Counted from the stretch's first letter, positions 9,277 through 17,465 are shown. The stretch is 64,000 bases of DNA from Acetobacter estunensis (GCF_011516945.1 NZ_WOTH01000011.1:44021-108020), one strand, 5' to 3'. The notes: generated by a model from the sequence alone, not told the origin. A program made the numbers and translations.

Positions 9277-9447
9277 GGAAAGAACCTGCTGCATGCGGTC
9301 GAAGGGATGTGCGCGGGAAGCAAAAAGAGGGCGGGAACAACGGACTGGGCGGTCTTCCTGACGAGTTGACAGTGACAGTGGGAAAGGGGCGGGATGGTTC
9401 ATGATGCGGACTGTGTTCTCGAAAGGGTGAAGAGGTTTTTTACTGTG

Positions 9448-10362
9448 TCAGATGACGTAATCCGGTGCGGGAATGCTCTGGTCCATGGTCAGGGCGGGCA
9501 GTGTCGCATGCCGTGTGCCGACGGCCCGGGCGGGATTTCCCACGACGGTTGAAAAAGGGGCGACATCTTTCAGGACGATGGCGCCGGCTCCCACGCGCGC
9601 ACCTTCACCGATTTCGATGTTGCCCAACACTTTCGCGCCGGTGCCGATGAGAGCGCCTCGCCGGACTTTAGGGTGACGGTCTCCGCTTTCCTTTCCTGTG
9701 CCGCCGAGCGTGACGTTTTGGAGAAGGGCCACGTCATCCTCGATCACGGCGGTTTCGCCCACGACAATGCCTGTGCCGTGATCGAACATTACACGTTGTC
9801 CGATTGTAGCACCCGGATGGATGTCCACGGCAAAGAGTTCCGATGCCCGACCCTGAATATGACGGGCCAGCGTCGGGCGTCCGTCATGCCACAGCCAGTT
9901 TGCCAGCCGGTGAGCCTGTACGGCCTGAAAGCCTTTGAAGAACAGGAAAGGTGTGAGGTGATCTGTGGCGGCGGGATCGCGCGCACGAATGGAGCACAGA
10001 TCGGCCGCCGTCCGCTCAATGGCGTCGGGACGGGCCGATAGAAAGTCCTGCATCAGATGCGTGAGGGCATCGGCGGATACCAGTTCTTTGCCAAACTTGA
10101 AGGCCAGAAGATGCCCCAGAGCCGCCCCGAGGTCGGGCTGGCGCAGGATGCTGCGCTGGATCAGCCGAAACAGAACGGGGTCTGTCTCGCGACGTGCCTC
10201 TTCATGCATGACGAGCCAGAGGGAGGTCGCCAGTTCATACGCATCGGTTTGCGATATGTCGGTGACGATGGCGTTCGATGTGGGACGAAAGGCGAGGACA
10301 TCGCTCATGGAGGCGAGGTCTTTTTGTCCGTGCGGGGGCATGTCATGCTGGCGTGTGAGCAT
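9448..10362 (-). CDS. cysE: serine O-acetyltransferase
   Basis: A 304-residue CysE, which makes O-acetylserine from serine and acetyl-CoA, the committed step to cysteine. The N-terminal helical SATase domain (ELATSLWLVMHEEARRETDP) is followed by the hexapeptide left-handed beta-helix: DIHPGATIGQRVMFDHGTG with the catalytic Asp/His pair, then GGTGKESGDRHPKV and IGTGAKVLGNIEIG. The start at 10362 has GGAGG five bases upstream; a longer reading to 10476 lacks a site. It overlaps the upstream small ORF by 20 bases, suggesting translational coupling, and belongs to the sulfur block with the porin and sbp. Confidence 0.95.
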   Translation of the reverse strand: MLTRQHDMPPHGQKDLASMSDVLAFRPTSNAIVTDISQTDAYELATSLWLVMHEEARRETDPVLFRLIQRSILRQPDLGAALGHLLAFKFGKELVSADALTHLMQDFLSARPDAIERTAADLCSIRARDPAATDHLTPFLFFKGFQAVQAHRLANWLWHDGRPTLARHIQGRASELFAVDIHPGATIGQRVMFDHGTGIVVGETAVIEDDVALLQNVTLGGTGKESGDRHPKVRRGALIGTGAKVLGNIEIGEGARVGAGAIVLKDVAPFSTVVGNPARAVGTRHATLPALTMDQSIPAPDYVI

Positions 10363-10561
10363 GATGACCTCCACGAGCGGCGCTGCGACGGAACTGGATT
10401 GCGGCCTGACGGAGGAGTTCGTTCCGTTCGTCAAGGATACGGTTGTGGAGAGAGCGGACGCTTTCATGGATGGCATGGAAGCGTGGGCGGGTTCGTGACG
10501 AATCCAGAATGATGGTGCCGACGAAGGTGCCGTCGATCTCTACGGTGCGCGATTCAAACAT
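10343..10561 (-). CDS. small hypothetical protein upstream of cysE
   Basis: A 72-residue ORF, MFESRTVEIDGTFVGTIILD then RFHAIHESVRSLHNRILDE and a helical LLRQAAIQFRRSAARG. It is not recognised. It reads like a small alpha/beta cytoplasmic protein, has an AGGAAGG site 11 bases before its ATG, and ends 20 bases inside cysE. It would be the first gene of the sulfur block, in the place where small CysX-like or regulatory ORFs are sometimes found. That position is the only clue to its role. Confidence 0.6.
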   Translation of the reverse strand: MFESRTVEIDGTFVGTIILDSSRTRPRFHAIHESVRSLHNRILDERNELLRQAAIQFRRSAARGGHHAHTPA

Positions 10562-10990
10562 GGCGTCTCTGCCTTCCTGACTGCGAAGTCTGGCCGGCAG
10601 GGGAACTACCGGCGATTCAGTGAATGAGGGGTGCGTGCAAGGCCCGACATCGGGTCGGGCAACACATTCGGTGCTGGATCGCGTTCATGGTCTTCCCTGT
10701 CTGGACCGCGTCTTGCGGGGTCGGATGACATTAGGTTCATATTCGTGGGGATGCGTCAACAAACAACGACAGAATGTGTGAGAAAATATAAAAATATTTT
10801 ATACAACTATATTTATTTGTATATTAAAATCTTTGCGAATCAATGTGTTGAGTGATTGTCGTGGAGTGTGAAAAACAACGCCCACACGATGTTGCTTGGT
10901 GTGGAGGCAGGATTCGACGCGGCGTAATAAATACGAAAAATTATAGTGATTATGGGATGCTGCAGTGCACTTCAGATTCATAAGCACCAG
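10562..10990. other. intergenic region with an AT-rich island
   Basis: About 430 bp without a convincing gene. It must carry the promoter of the minus-strand sulfur block. Positions 10783-10850 are strongly AT-rich (runs such as aaaatataaaaatatttta), in contrast with the GC-rich surroundings. The short ORFs crossing it are compositionally implausible and lack ribosome sites. No -35/-10 pair could be chosen with confidence. Confidence 0.5.
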
Positions 10991-11029
10991 AATCAAAAAG
11001 CGGGAGACCTCACTAAAGGTCTCCCGCTT
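10991..11029 (-). terminator. intrinsic terminator of cbtBA
   Basis: A perfect 13-bp stem, AAGCGGGAGACCT with its complement, and a 6-base loop. On the minus strand it is followed by TTTTTGATT, a proper U-tract, 38 bases beyond the cbtA stop. Confidence 0.85.
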
Positions 11030-11066
11030 CATTGATATCGGTCGGCTGTCCGCCTGTAAGGGGTGT

Positions 11067-11810
11067 TTAGCCGAGAGTGCGTGCGTGGGACGAGGACCGC
11101 TGTGGCGCGCACAGAACCTTCTCGGCCATTGGCCCGAAAATCAGGGCCATGGACGACCACAGCAGCATTTGGGTGCCGATGGAGGCTTCGCGGAAACGCC
11201 ACAATACGGTCGCCGGGAAGGTGTCAGGCACCTCGCTGATGTCGGGCAACGTGAACTGCATGCCGCTCACCAAGGCGATGAACAGCACACCTGCGATAAT
11301 CGTGCCGTTCCATGTTCCAAGCTTCTGGATCAGTGGTCGGGAAGCGAGGCACGCGATGACGGCGCAGCAGATTGAGATGAGGATGATCTCAAAATAGACT
11401 TCCGTGCGGAGCCCGATTGTGTCGGGGTTGCCGACGGCAGGTGGATTGGGCGGGTATTTAAGGTCCGGCACCAGCACCAGCACGACAAACCCGATGGCGG
11501 CTACAAGCAGGGCGGTCGCTCGAGGTGTCAGTCGGGCGATGCGGCCATAGGCCAGCGAAAAGCCAAGCGAGAACAGGCCACCATAAGCAGCGCCAAGCAT
11601 GACGATGGCGGTCAGCAGACCCCAGGTGGACTGAACAGTGCGGCTGACAAGTTCGGGTTCAGGAGGCTCGCCCGCGAGGGCATCACGGGCTTCCTCGAAG
11701 GAAATGGCGTGCGCGATTGACGGTTCACCGAAGAGGCGACCGAACAGGAACGCAAGACACGCCGCGACCAGACCCGCGATCAGACCGCGGGCCAGGAGAC
11801 GTCCAGTCAT
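11067..11810 (-). CDS. cbtA: cobalt transporter subunit CbtA
   Basis: A 247-residue integral membrane protein of the CbtA family (predicted B12-regulated cobalt transporter). It has about five membrane helices: LLARGLIAGLVAACLAFLFG at the N-terminus, then GLLTAIVMLGAAYGGLFSLG, ATALLVAAIGFVVLVLVPDL, EIILISICCAVIACLA and GTIIAGVLFIALVSGM. The loop after helix 3 has the family-typical PDLKYPPNPPAVGNPDTIG. It follows cbtB with 15 bases between and shares its cobalamin riboswitch, so cobalt import should fall when B12 is plentiful. A terminator follows. Confidence 0.92.
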   Translation of the reverse strand: MTGRLLARGLIAGLVAACLAFLFGRLFGEPSIAHAISFEEARDALAGEPPEPELVSRTVQSTWGLLTAIVMLGAAYGGLFSLGFSLAYGRIARLTPRATALLVAAIGFVVLVLVPDLKYPPNPPAVGNPDTIGLRTEVYFEIILISICCAVIACLASRPLIQKLGTWNGTIIAGVLFIALVSGMQFTLPDISEVPDTFPATVLWRFREASIGTQMLLWSSMALIFGPMAEKVLCAPQRSSSHARTLG

Positions 11811-11825
11811 GGATGGGTGCCTCTC

Positions 11826-12047
11826 TTAGTGGCAGGGGAAACCCATCAGGTGACGACCGTCATGCACGAACTCATGCACCATATGGCCAGAGATCAGGGA
11901 AGTGGCGCCCTGCTCGGCCCCCACGAAATAGATCAGCACGAGGCTGAGAAGCAGCCCGAAGATGGCCCACGGCGCCACGGCGCCCAGCGGGATGGCACCC
12001 GGCAGCGTGGTGGAGTTGGGGGCGTGAGAGGCGAGTGACTGGCTCAT
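11826..12047 (-). CDS. cbtB: cobalt transporter subunit CbtB
   Basis: A 73-residue single-span membrane protein. Helix PWAIFGLLLSLVLIYFVGAE is followed by a short histidine-rich C-terminus (HMVHEFVHDGRHLMGFPCH), the likely metal-handling tail that defines CbtB. The start at 12047 has GGAG eight bases upstream; the longer reading to 12152 runs into the riboswitch and is rejected. It is the first gene of the cbtBA unit, 44 bases downstream of the riboswitch. Confidence 0.9.
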   Translation of the reverse strand: MSQSLASHAPNSTTLPGAIPLGAVAPWAIFGLLLSLVLIYFVGAEQGATSLISGHMVHEFVHDGRHLMGFPCH

Positions 12048-12090
12048 GATGATACTCCGCTTGGAAATGCGCGTTCCGCGGTGGAAGAAA

Positions 12091-12180
12091 AGGAGACGGG
12101 GTCTGGCTTCACTGTCTTGAGAGACGACAGCGTTACAGTGGCGCGACCGCACCGGGATTGCACCGGCTTCCCGTTCTCCT
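12091..12180 (-). promoter_or_regulatory. cobalamin riboswitch upstream of cbtBA (compact form)
   Basis: On the minus strand an AGGAGA/TCTCCT closing stem frames the conserved core GGGAAGCCGGTGCAATCCCG, then GGTGCGGTCGCGCCACTGTA and AAGCCAGACC. These match the B12-box and core of cobalamin riboswitches. At about 90 nt it lacks the peripheral extension seen in the switch on the other strand. It ends 44 bases before cbtB, so control at translation or by early termination is plausible. Confidence 0.88.
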
Positions 12181-12193
12181 GCGTGACATGTGT

Positions 12194-12222
12194 TTAAACC
12201 CCTTGAGTGCTGTGCGAGTCAA
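12194..12222 (-). promoter_or_regulatory. putative promoter of cbtBA
   Basis: TTGACT (12222-12217) and GTTTAA (12199-12194) are separated by 17 bases, or TTTAAA by 18, ending just upstream of the riboswitch. The spacing and position fit a sigma-70 promoter. Confidence 0.6.
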
Positions 12223-12280
12223 TTAGAAAGCGTGGGCACGTGCAAGCGGCAGAGCCGCAGAAAACGCTGGAAATCGCGCT

Positions 12281-12309
12281 TTGACAGGTTTTGGGGGTGT
12301 CGATAGACA
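12281..12309 (+). promoter_or_regulatory. putative promoter of the cob operon
   Basis: A consensus TTGACA at 12281-12286 and TAGACA at 12304-12309 are spaced by 17 bases. A start near 12316 would place the riboswitch at the very 5' end of the transcript. Confidence 0.65.
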
Positions 12310-12316
12310 TTCCTTC

Positions 12317-12520
12317 AGATGGCGTCCCGAGAGGGACTGAAAAGGGAAGCCGGTGCGGCCTTGCGCTCATTCCGGCACTGCCCCCGCAACTGTAGGCGGT
12401 CTGCATGCCCCATTTTCCGCGCACTCTGCGTGGGAACGTCACTGGACGGAAGGTCCGGGAAGGCGGTGGGCGAGGGAACGGATGTTCCGGCCGTAAGTCA
12501 GGAGACCTGCCATCGTAACG
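12317..12520 (+). promoter_or_regulatory. cobalamin riboswitch upstream of the cob operon
   Basis: All core blocks of the adenosylcobalamin riboswitch are visible: GACTGAAAAGGGAAGCCGGTG, then GGCACTGCCCCCGCAACTGT, a peripheral extension, and the terminal AAGTCAGGAGACCTGCC near 12495-12511. It lies in the 5' leader of the cob operon and should lower its expression when coenzyme B12 is abundant. Confidence 0.96.
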
Positions 12521-12651
12521 TGAGAGTGTCATGGCCCGGCGGGGTGCCCGGATCATGTGGGCACGCGCTTTGCGTGCCTCCTCCCGGTGGGAGGCTCTGC
12601 TGGATCGCACCCTGTTTTTGCAGCAGCCCGAACGGGCGCAGGGACAGGACC
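12521..12651 (+). other. cob operon leader with stem-loops
   Basis: Between riboswitch and first start codon there are three stems. GGCACGC pairs with GCGTGCC (12560-12578), CCTCCC with GGGAGG (12580-12594), and a small GCCCG/CGGGC hairpin (12627-12638) sits just before the ribosome site AGGAC. A T5 run at 12616-12620 lies in between. These could form the expression platform (terminator or ribosome-site sequestration); which one is not clear. Confidence 0.5.
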
Positions 12652-13059
12652 ATGAACGACCGATTGACCGGCGTGACGACAGGAAGCGAGGCCACCCAGC
12701 CTGTGCTCCATGTCTGCGTCACATGCCGAAAGCCAGCCCCCGATGCCCAGCCAATGGGGCAGGAACTCTACGACAGATTGCTGGAGGGTGCAGGCACCGC
12801 AGGCGTGCGCGTGTGTGCCGTGAAATGCCTCGCGGCTTGCGCCAACGGATGCACGGCGACCATTTCCATGCCGGGGAAATGGGCGTGGCTGCTGGGTCAC
12901 CTCACTTCCGACAAGAGCGATGATCTGCTGACCTATGCGCAGGCCTATGCGGCCTCGAAAAGCGGCACCGTCATGCCCTCTCGCCGCCCCGCATCTCTGT
13001 CCGATATGATTCTGGGTCGCTTTCCGGCTCTGCTGCCCGCCGTTGAGGAACTGTCATGA
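12652..13059 (+). CDS. DUF1636 metal-binding protein
   Basis: A 135-residue protein with clustered cysteines, VCVTCRKP near residue 22 and VCAVKCLAACANGC near 57-70. These are typical of DUF1636, a thioredoxin-like ferredoxin-fold family seen in B12 clusters and predicted to bind metal or an Fe-S cluster. It is the first gene after the riboswitch and overlaps cobW by 4 bases, so a role in cobalt handling or in supplying an Fe-S cluster to the pathway is likely but unproven. The ATG at 12652 follows AGGAC. Longer frames would translate the riboswitch and are rejected. Confidence 0.85.
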   Translation: MNDRLTGVTTGSEATQPVLHVCVTCRKPAPDAQPMGQELYDRLLEGAGTAGVRVCAVKCLAACANGCTATISMPGKWAWLLGHLTSDKSDDLLTYAQAYAASKSGTVMPSRRPASLSDMILGRFPALLPAVEELS

Positions 13060-14105
13060 CCATTGCTGCGACCGCACCCGTGCGGAAAATCCCCGTTACC
13101 GTCATCACCGGGTTTCTGGGGGCGGGCAAGACGACGCTGCTACGCAACCTGCTCTCTCAGGCGCATGGCCGCCGTATTGCCGTGGTGGTGAACGAGTTTG
13201 GCGCGCTTGGCATCGATGGTGAGACGCTGCGATCCTGCGGGATCGAAGGATGTCCGGATGAGGACATCGTGGAACTGACCAATGGTTGCCTGTGCTGCAC
13301 GGTCGCGGACGACTTCCTGCCAACCATGCGCACGCTGATCGACCGGCCCGAGCCACCCGAACACATCGTGATCGAGACGTCCGGGCTGGCGCTTCCCAAG
13401 CCGCTGCTCAAGGCGTTCGGGTGGCCCGACATCCGCACGCGCATGACGGTGGATGGCGTGATCACGCTGGTGGACACACCGGCGGTCGCTGAGGGACGCT
13501 TTGCCGATGATCCGGAGGCGATTGCCGCCCAGCAGGCGCAGGATCCGTCGCTCGATCATGACAATCCCTTGTCGGAAGTGTTTGAAGACCAGCTTCTCTC
13601 GGCGGACCTTGTGGTGTTGAACAAGACCGATCTTTTGTCCGAGGACGCGCTGGAGAAAGTTGAAGCCGAGATTACGTCGCTGCTGCCGCGCAAGCGGGTG
13701 ATGCTACGGGCTGTGGAGGGCAAGCTCGATCCAGCGGTGCTGCTTGGTCTCGATGCCGGGGCTGAGGACGATCTGGCGGCGCGCCCTTCCCATCATGACG
13801 GTGCGGACGAGCATGAGCATGACGATTTCGAATCGTTTGCCCTGAGCGTGCCGGAACAGGCCGGCGCGGAAGCTTTTGTGAAGCGTCTTTCGGATGTGGC
13901 CGCCAAGTTCGATGTGCTGCGTCTCAAGGGATTTGCCGCCGTGAAGGGCAAGAGCCTGCGTCTGGCGGTCCAAGGTGTGGGCACGCGGATGCGGCATGCG
14001 TTCGATGTGCCGCTTGCAGGCGCGGATCGCACGGGGCGGATTGTCGTGATTGGCAAGAAGGGGCTGGATCGCGCGGGTATCGAGGCTGCTTTGCAGGAGG
14101 GCTGA
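13056..14105 (+). CDS. cobW: cobalamin biosynthesis GTPase CobW
   Basis: A 349-residue COG0523 G3E-family GTPase, proposed to supply Co(II) to the cobaltochelatase. Walker A GFLGAGKT is at residues 19-26, the metal-binding C-x-C-C (GCLCCTV) at 78-81, ETSGLALPKP forms the switch region, and NKTD is the guanine motif. A histidine/acid-rich insert (HHDGADEHEHDDF) near residue 250 suits cobalt binding, and a CobW_C domain follows. It has a 4-base overlap with the DUF1636 gene and lies 6 bases before cobN. Confidence 0.96.
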   Translation: MTIAATAPVRKIPVTVITGFLGAGKTTLLRNLLSQAHGRRIAVVVNEFGALGIDGETLRSCGIEGCPDEDIVELTNGCLCCTVADDFLPTMRTLIDRPEPPEHIVIETSGLALPKPLLKAFGWPDIRTRMTVDGVITLVDTPAVAEGRFADDPEAIAAQQAQDPSLDHDNPLSEVFEDQLLSADLVVLNKTDLLSEDALEKVEAEITSLLPRKRVMLRAVEGKLDPAVLLGLDAGAEDDLAARPSHHDGADEHEHDDFESFALSVPEQAGAEAFVKRLSDVAAKFDVLRLKGFAAVKGKSLRLAVQGVGTRMRHAFDVPLAGADRTGRIVVIGKKGLDRAGIEAALQEG

Positions 14106-14111
14106 TCCGTC

Positions 14112-17100
14112 ATGCATCTGCTTGTCCGGGAACGCCAGTCGATTGATGAACAGGACGTGGCCGAGGATCTCGCCCATGCGCCGAGCGATGTCGTCGTTCT
14201 GTCGTTCTCGGACAGCGATCTGCTTTCGCTGGAACAGGCCTATACCCGTCTGCCGGATCCGGGATTCTCGCTTCGGGTGGTGAATCTGGGCCGGTTGCGC
14301 CACCCCATGTCGATCGATCTCTATGTCGAGCAGACCATAGCGCAGGCGCGTTGCGTGGTGGTGCGGCTGCTCGGCGGGGTGGATTACTGGCGTTACGGCG
14401 TGGAGGAAGTGGCGGCGTGCTGTCGCGCGGCCGATATTGCCTTGGCGCTGCTGCCCGGGGACACGCGCGAGGATGCGCGGCTTGTGGGTTGGTCCACGCT
14501 GACGGGTGCGCCTTACACGCGGATGCTCGGTTTTCTGCGCGAGGGCGGCCCGCGCAATGCCCGTGAGGCGCTGCTGCTGATGCGGCATTGCGCCGGTTTG
14601 GGAGAGGATGACGGCGCGGAGCCGGAGGAATTGCCTCCGGCGGGTCTGTATCGTGAGGCGATGCAGAGCCAGCCACTGCGGGCCAGCCTTGTGTTTTATC
14701 GCGCACATCTTCTGGCGGGCGATACGGACGTGATCGATGCTGTGACGGATGCGCTGGAGCGTAAAGGCATCGGTGTGGAGGCGCTGTTCGTGTCCTCTCT
14801 CAAGCAGCCTGATGTGGCCGCGTGGGTGGAGCGCCACCTTCTGGAAACAACGCCGGACGTAGTGTTGAATGCGACGGCTTTTGCCGTGCGGGGCGAGGGA
14901 ATGGAAACGTCCCCGCTGGAAGCGCCGGGTGTGCCCATTCTCCAGCTTGTGCAGCCGGGAGCGACGCAGGCCGCATGGCGCGAAAGCTTTCGCGGGCTGA
15001 GCCAGTCGGATCTTGCGATGCAGGTCGTGCTGCCCGAACTCGACGGGCGTATCACCACGCTTCCTGTGTCTTTCAAGGCGGATGCCGCCCCCGGTCATCC
15101 GGCGCGGCGTGAACCGTGGGCACCGGGGATTGCGGCGCTGGGCGAGCAGGTGCGCAGGCTGGCGGGACTGGGGCATATTCCAGTTGCTCAGAGGAAACTG
15201 GCTGTTGTGTTCTCGGACTATCCGGGAGCCTGTGCGGATGGCGTGTCGGCGCAGGTGGCACATGCTGTTGGACTGGACAGTTTTGCAAGCCTGTCGTCCA
15301 TCCTCGGGATGCTGCGCGACAGCGGCTACAGTTGTGGGGAGGCGGCTGCTCATGAGGCAGAGGAGCTTGTCCGCGCTCTGACGACAGGAACTGTCGCGTC
15401 CTTCCTGTCGGTTTCCACATATCGCAAACAGTTTCAGGAACTTCCCGAAGCGTTTCGTGCTTCGGTCCTGCGGGCATGGGGCGAGCCGGAGCAGGATGCT
15501 GCGGTGCATGACGGTGCGTTTCATGTGCGTCATCACGTGCTTGGCAATGTGGTCATGGCGGTGCAGCCCGATCGGGGAAACGTGGCTGAGCGCAAGGCGC
15601 AGTATCACGATCCGGATGTGCCGCCCTGTCATGCCTATGTAGCCTTTTATCTGTGGCTCCGGCAGACGTGCCGGATTGACGCGCTGGTGCATCTGGGCGC
15701 GCATGGCACGCTGGAATGGCTGCCCGGAAAGGCCGTGGCGCAGGCGGATACGGATGCGCCTTCTGTGCTGGTGGGCGGTGTGCCGGTGATTTATCCGTTC
15801 ATTGTCAATAATCCCGGAGAAGCAGCGGCGGCGAAGCGCAGGCTCGGGGCTGTGACCATCGGGCATATGACGCCTCCGATCATGAAGGCCGGTCTGTCAG
15901 ATGACATGGCGGAACTTGAAGCCCTGATCGATGAATATGCCGAGGCCGATGGGCTGGATCGGCGCCGCGTGGCCCTCCTGCGGCGCGATATTCTCGATCG
16001 TGCCACACGCACCGGCTTGCTGGCCGAGAGTGGCGTGAAGGCCGGAGAAGGAGACGAGGCGGAAGAGCTGGCGCGTCTGGACGCCTATCTGTGCGATGTA
16101 AAGGATCTTCAGATCAGGGACGGTCTGCATGTGTTCGGTCAGACCCCGCCTCAGGCCACGCAGTTGGCGCAGACCATCGCGACAGCGTCCGGGGCGCAAC
16201 CCCGGGATGTGATGCTTCGGCTTGAGGCCAGCGCCGGACGTGAACGTCGGGCGTTTCTGGCCGCGCTTGATGGACGGTTTGTCGAGCCGGGACCGTCGGG
16301 TGCCCCCACCCGTGGGCGGCTGGACGTTCTGCCCACGGGACGTAACCTGTTCACAATCGATCCGAGGGCGATCCCCACGCCGTCCGCCGTGGAACTGGCG
16401 CGAACGCAGGTTGAGCAGATCCTTACACGCCACCTTCAGGAAGAAGGCGAGCCGTTGCGGCATCTGGTCATGGACCTGTGGGGTTCGGCCAGCCTGCGGA
16501 CGGGGGGAGAGGATCTGGCGCTGGCGCTGCTGCTTATGGGCGTGGAGCCGCTTTGGGACGGCGGCAGCGGGCGGGTGAGCGGTATCGAAGTTGTGCCCAT
16601 GCCGGTGCTGGATCGTCCGCGTGTGGATGTGACGCTGCGTATTTCAGGGTTTTTCCGCGATACGTTTCCGGGGCAGATCGCCCTGTTCCGGCAGGCGGTG
16701 GAGGCTGTTGCCGCCCGCGTGGAGGCTCCGGAGTGGAATCCGCTGGCCGCATCGCTTGCGGAAGGCGCGTTGGTGCCGTCGCGTGTGTTCGGCTCGGCTC
16801 CCGGCACTTACGGCGCAGGCGTGGAAGAGGCGCTGCAGAGCGGGGCGTGGACGGATCGCGCCGGGTTGGGAGAGGCGTATCTGGCGGCCAATGACTGGAC
16901 ATATGACCGTGAGCAGGATGTGCGACGGGAGAGGGACGGGCTTGCGCGCCAGATCGGGCAGGCGGAGGTGATCCTCCACACGCAGGACCATGCCGAAACC
17001 GACATTCTGGAAACGCCGGATGCGGCAGCGCATGAGGGCGGGTTGATGGCGGCAGCAGCGGCGCTCGGCGTGACGCCGCGTTCGTGGCATGGCGATACGT

Positions 17101-17465
17101 CCGATCCAAACGCTCCGAAGCTGCGGGACACGCAGGCGGAAGTGGTGCGTGTGGTGCGCGGGCGGCTGGCCAATCCGCGTTGGATGGCGGGAATGCGACG
17201 GCATGGATATCGCGGGGCAGCGGAGATCGTGCGCGGAGTGGAGGCTCTGTGCGCCTTTGCCGTGACAATGCCCGTGCGGTTCGATGCGCAGTTCGATCTG
17301 GTGTGTGCGGCGACGCTTGGCGACGACACCTGTGACGCTTTCCTGCGCGATGCCAACCCGGCGGCGCATGCCGCCATACGGGCGTGGCTGGCGGAGATGA
17401 TCCGGCGCGGCTTGTGGCATCCCCGTTCCAACAGCGTGCAGGCGCTTCTGGATGATAACGCATGA
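14112..17465 (+). CDS. cobN: cobaltochelatase subunit CobN
   Basis: The large catalytic subunit of the aerobic ATP-dependent cobaltochelatase, which inserts cobalt into hydrogenobyrinic acid a,c-diamide together with CobS and CobT. Those two are not in this window. Family segments include RLLGGVDYWRYGVEE near residue 85, QPDRGNVAERKAQYHDPDVP, HLGAHGTLEWLPGKA with the conserved His near 530, and VIYPFIVNNPGEAAAAKRR. The C-terminal RWMAGMRRHGYRGAAEI is the typical magnesium-chelatase-H-like end. At 1117 residues it is shorter than the Pseudomonas denitrificans enzyme (about 1275), but without an obvious missing core. It is translationally coupled to cobG. Confidence 0.96.
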   Translation: MHLLVRERQSIDEQDVAEDLAHAPSDVVVLSFSDSDLLSLEQAYTRLPDPGFSLRVVNLGRLRHPMSIDLYVEQTIAQARCVVVRLLGGVDYWRYGVEEVAACCRAADIALALLPGDTREDARLVGWSTLTGAPYTRMLGFLREGGPRNAREALLLMRHCAGLGEDDGAEPEELPPAGLYREAMQSQPLRASLVFYRAHLLAGDTDVIDAVTDALERKGIGVEALFVSSLKQPDVAAWVERHLLETTPDVVLNATAFAVRGEGMETSPLEAPGVPILQLVQPGATQAAWRESFRGLSQSDLAMQVVLPELDGRITTLPVSFKADAAPGHPARREPWAPGIAALGEQVRRLAGLGHIPVAQRKLAVVFSDYPGACADGVSAQVAHAVGLDSFASLSSILGMLRDSGYSCGEAAAHEAEELVRALTTGTVASFLSVSTYRKQFQELPEAFRASVLRAWGEPEQDAAVHDGAFHVRHHVLGNVVMAVQPDRGNVAERKAQYHDPDVPPCHAYVAFYLWLRQTCRIDALVHLGAHGTLEWLPGKAVAQADTDAPSVLVGGVPVIYPFIVNNPGEAAAAKRRLGAVTIGHMTPPIMKAGLSDDMAELEALIDEYAEADGLDRRRVALLRRDILDRATRTGLLAESGVKAGEGDEAEELARLDAYLCDVKDLQIRDGLHVFGQTPPQATQLAQTIATASGAQPRDVMLRLEASAGRERRAFLAALDGRFVEPGPSGAPTRGRLDVLPTGRNLFTIDPRAIPTPSAVELARTQVEQILTRHLQEEGEPLRHLVMDLWGSASLRTGGEDLALALLLMGVEPLWDGGSGRVSGIEVVPMPVLDRPRVDVTLRISGFFRDTFPGQIALFRQAVEAVAARVEAPEWNPLAASLAEGALVPSRVFGSAPGTYGAGVEEALQSGAWTDRAGLGEAYLAANDWTYDREQDVRRERDGLARQIGQAEVILHTQDHAETDILETPDAAAHEGGLMAAAAALGVTPRSWHGDTSDPNAPKLRDTQAEVVRVVRGRLANPRWMAGMRRHGYRGAAEIVRGVEALCAFAVTMPVRFDAQFDLVCAATLGDDTCDAFLRDANPAAHAAIRAWLAEMIRRGLWHPRSNSVQALLDDNA

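Noticed and set aside
9277..9402. Longer N-terminus for the porin gene
   Set aside because: The signal peptide begins at 9276; the extension is polar and Arg-rich and would block export.
10631..11032. Small ORFs of 74 and 77 residues around the AT-rich island
   Set aside because: No ribosome site, unusual composition, and one runs through the cbtBA terminator.
12319..12651. Upstream extension of the DUF1636 frame
   Set aside because: It would translate the riboswitch itself. The ribosome site and family N-terminus support the ATG at 12652.
13704..15866. Long minus-strand ORF of 720 residues opposite cobW and cobN
   Set aside because: It is the antisense shadow of two well-identified genes in GC-rich DNA. 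Its translation is His/Arg-rich and shows no domain.
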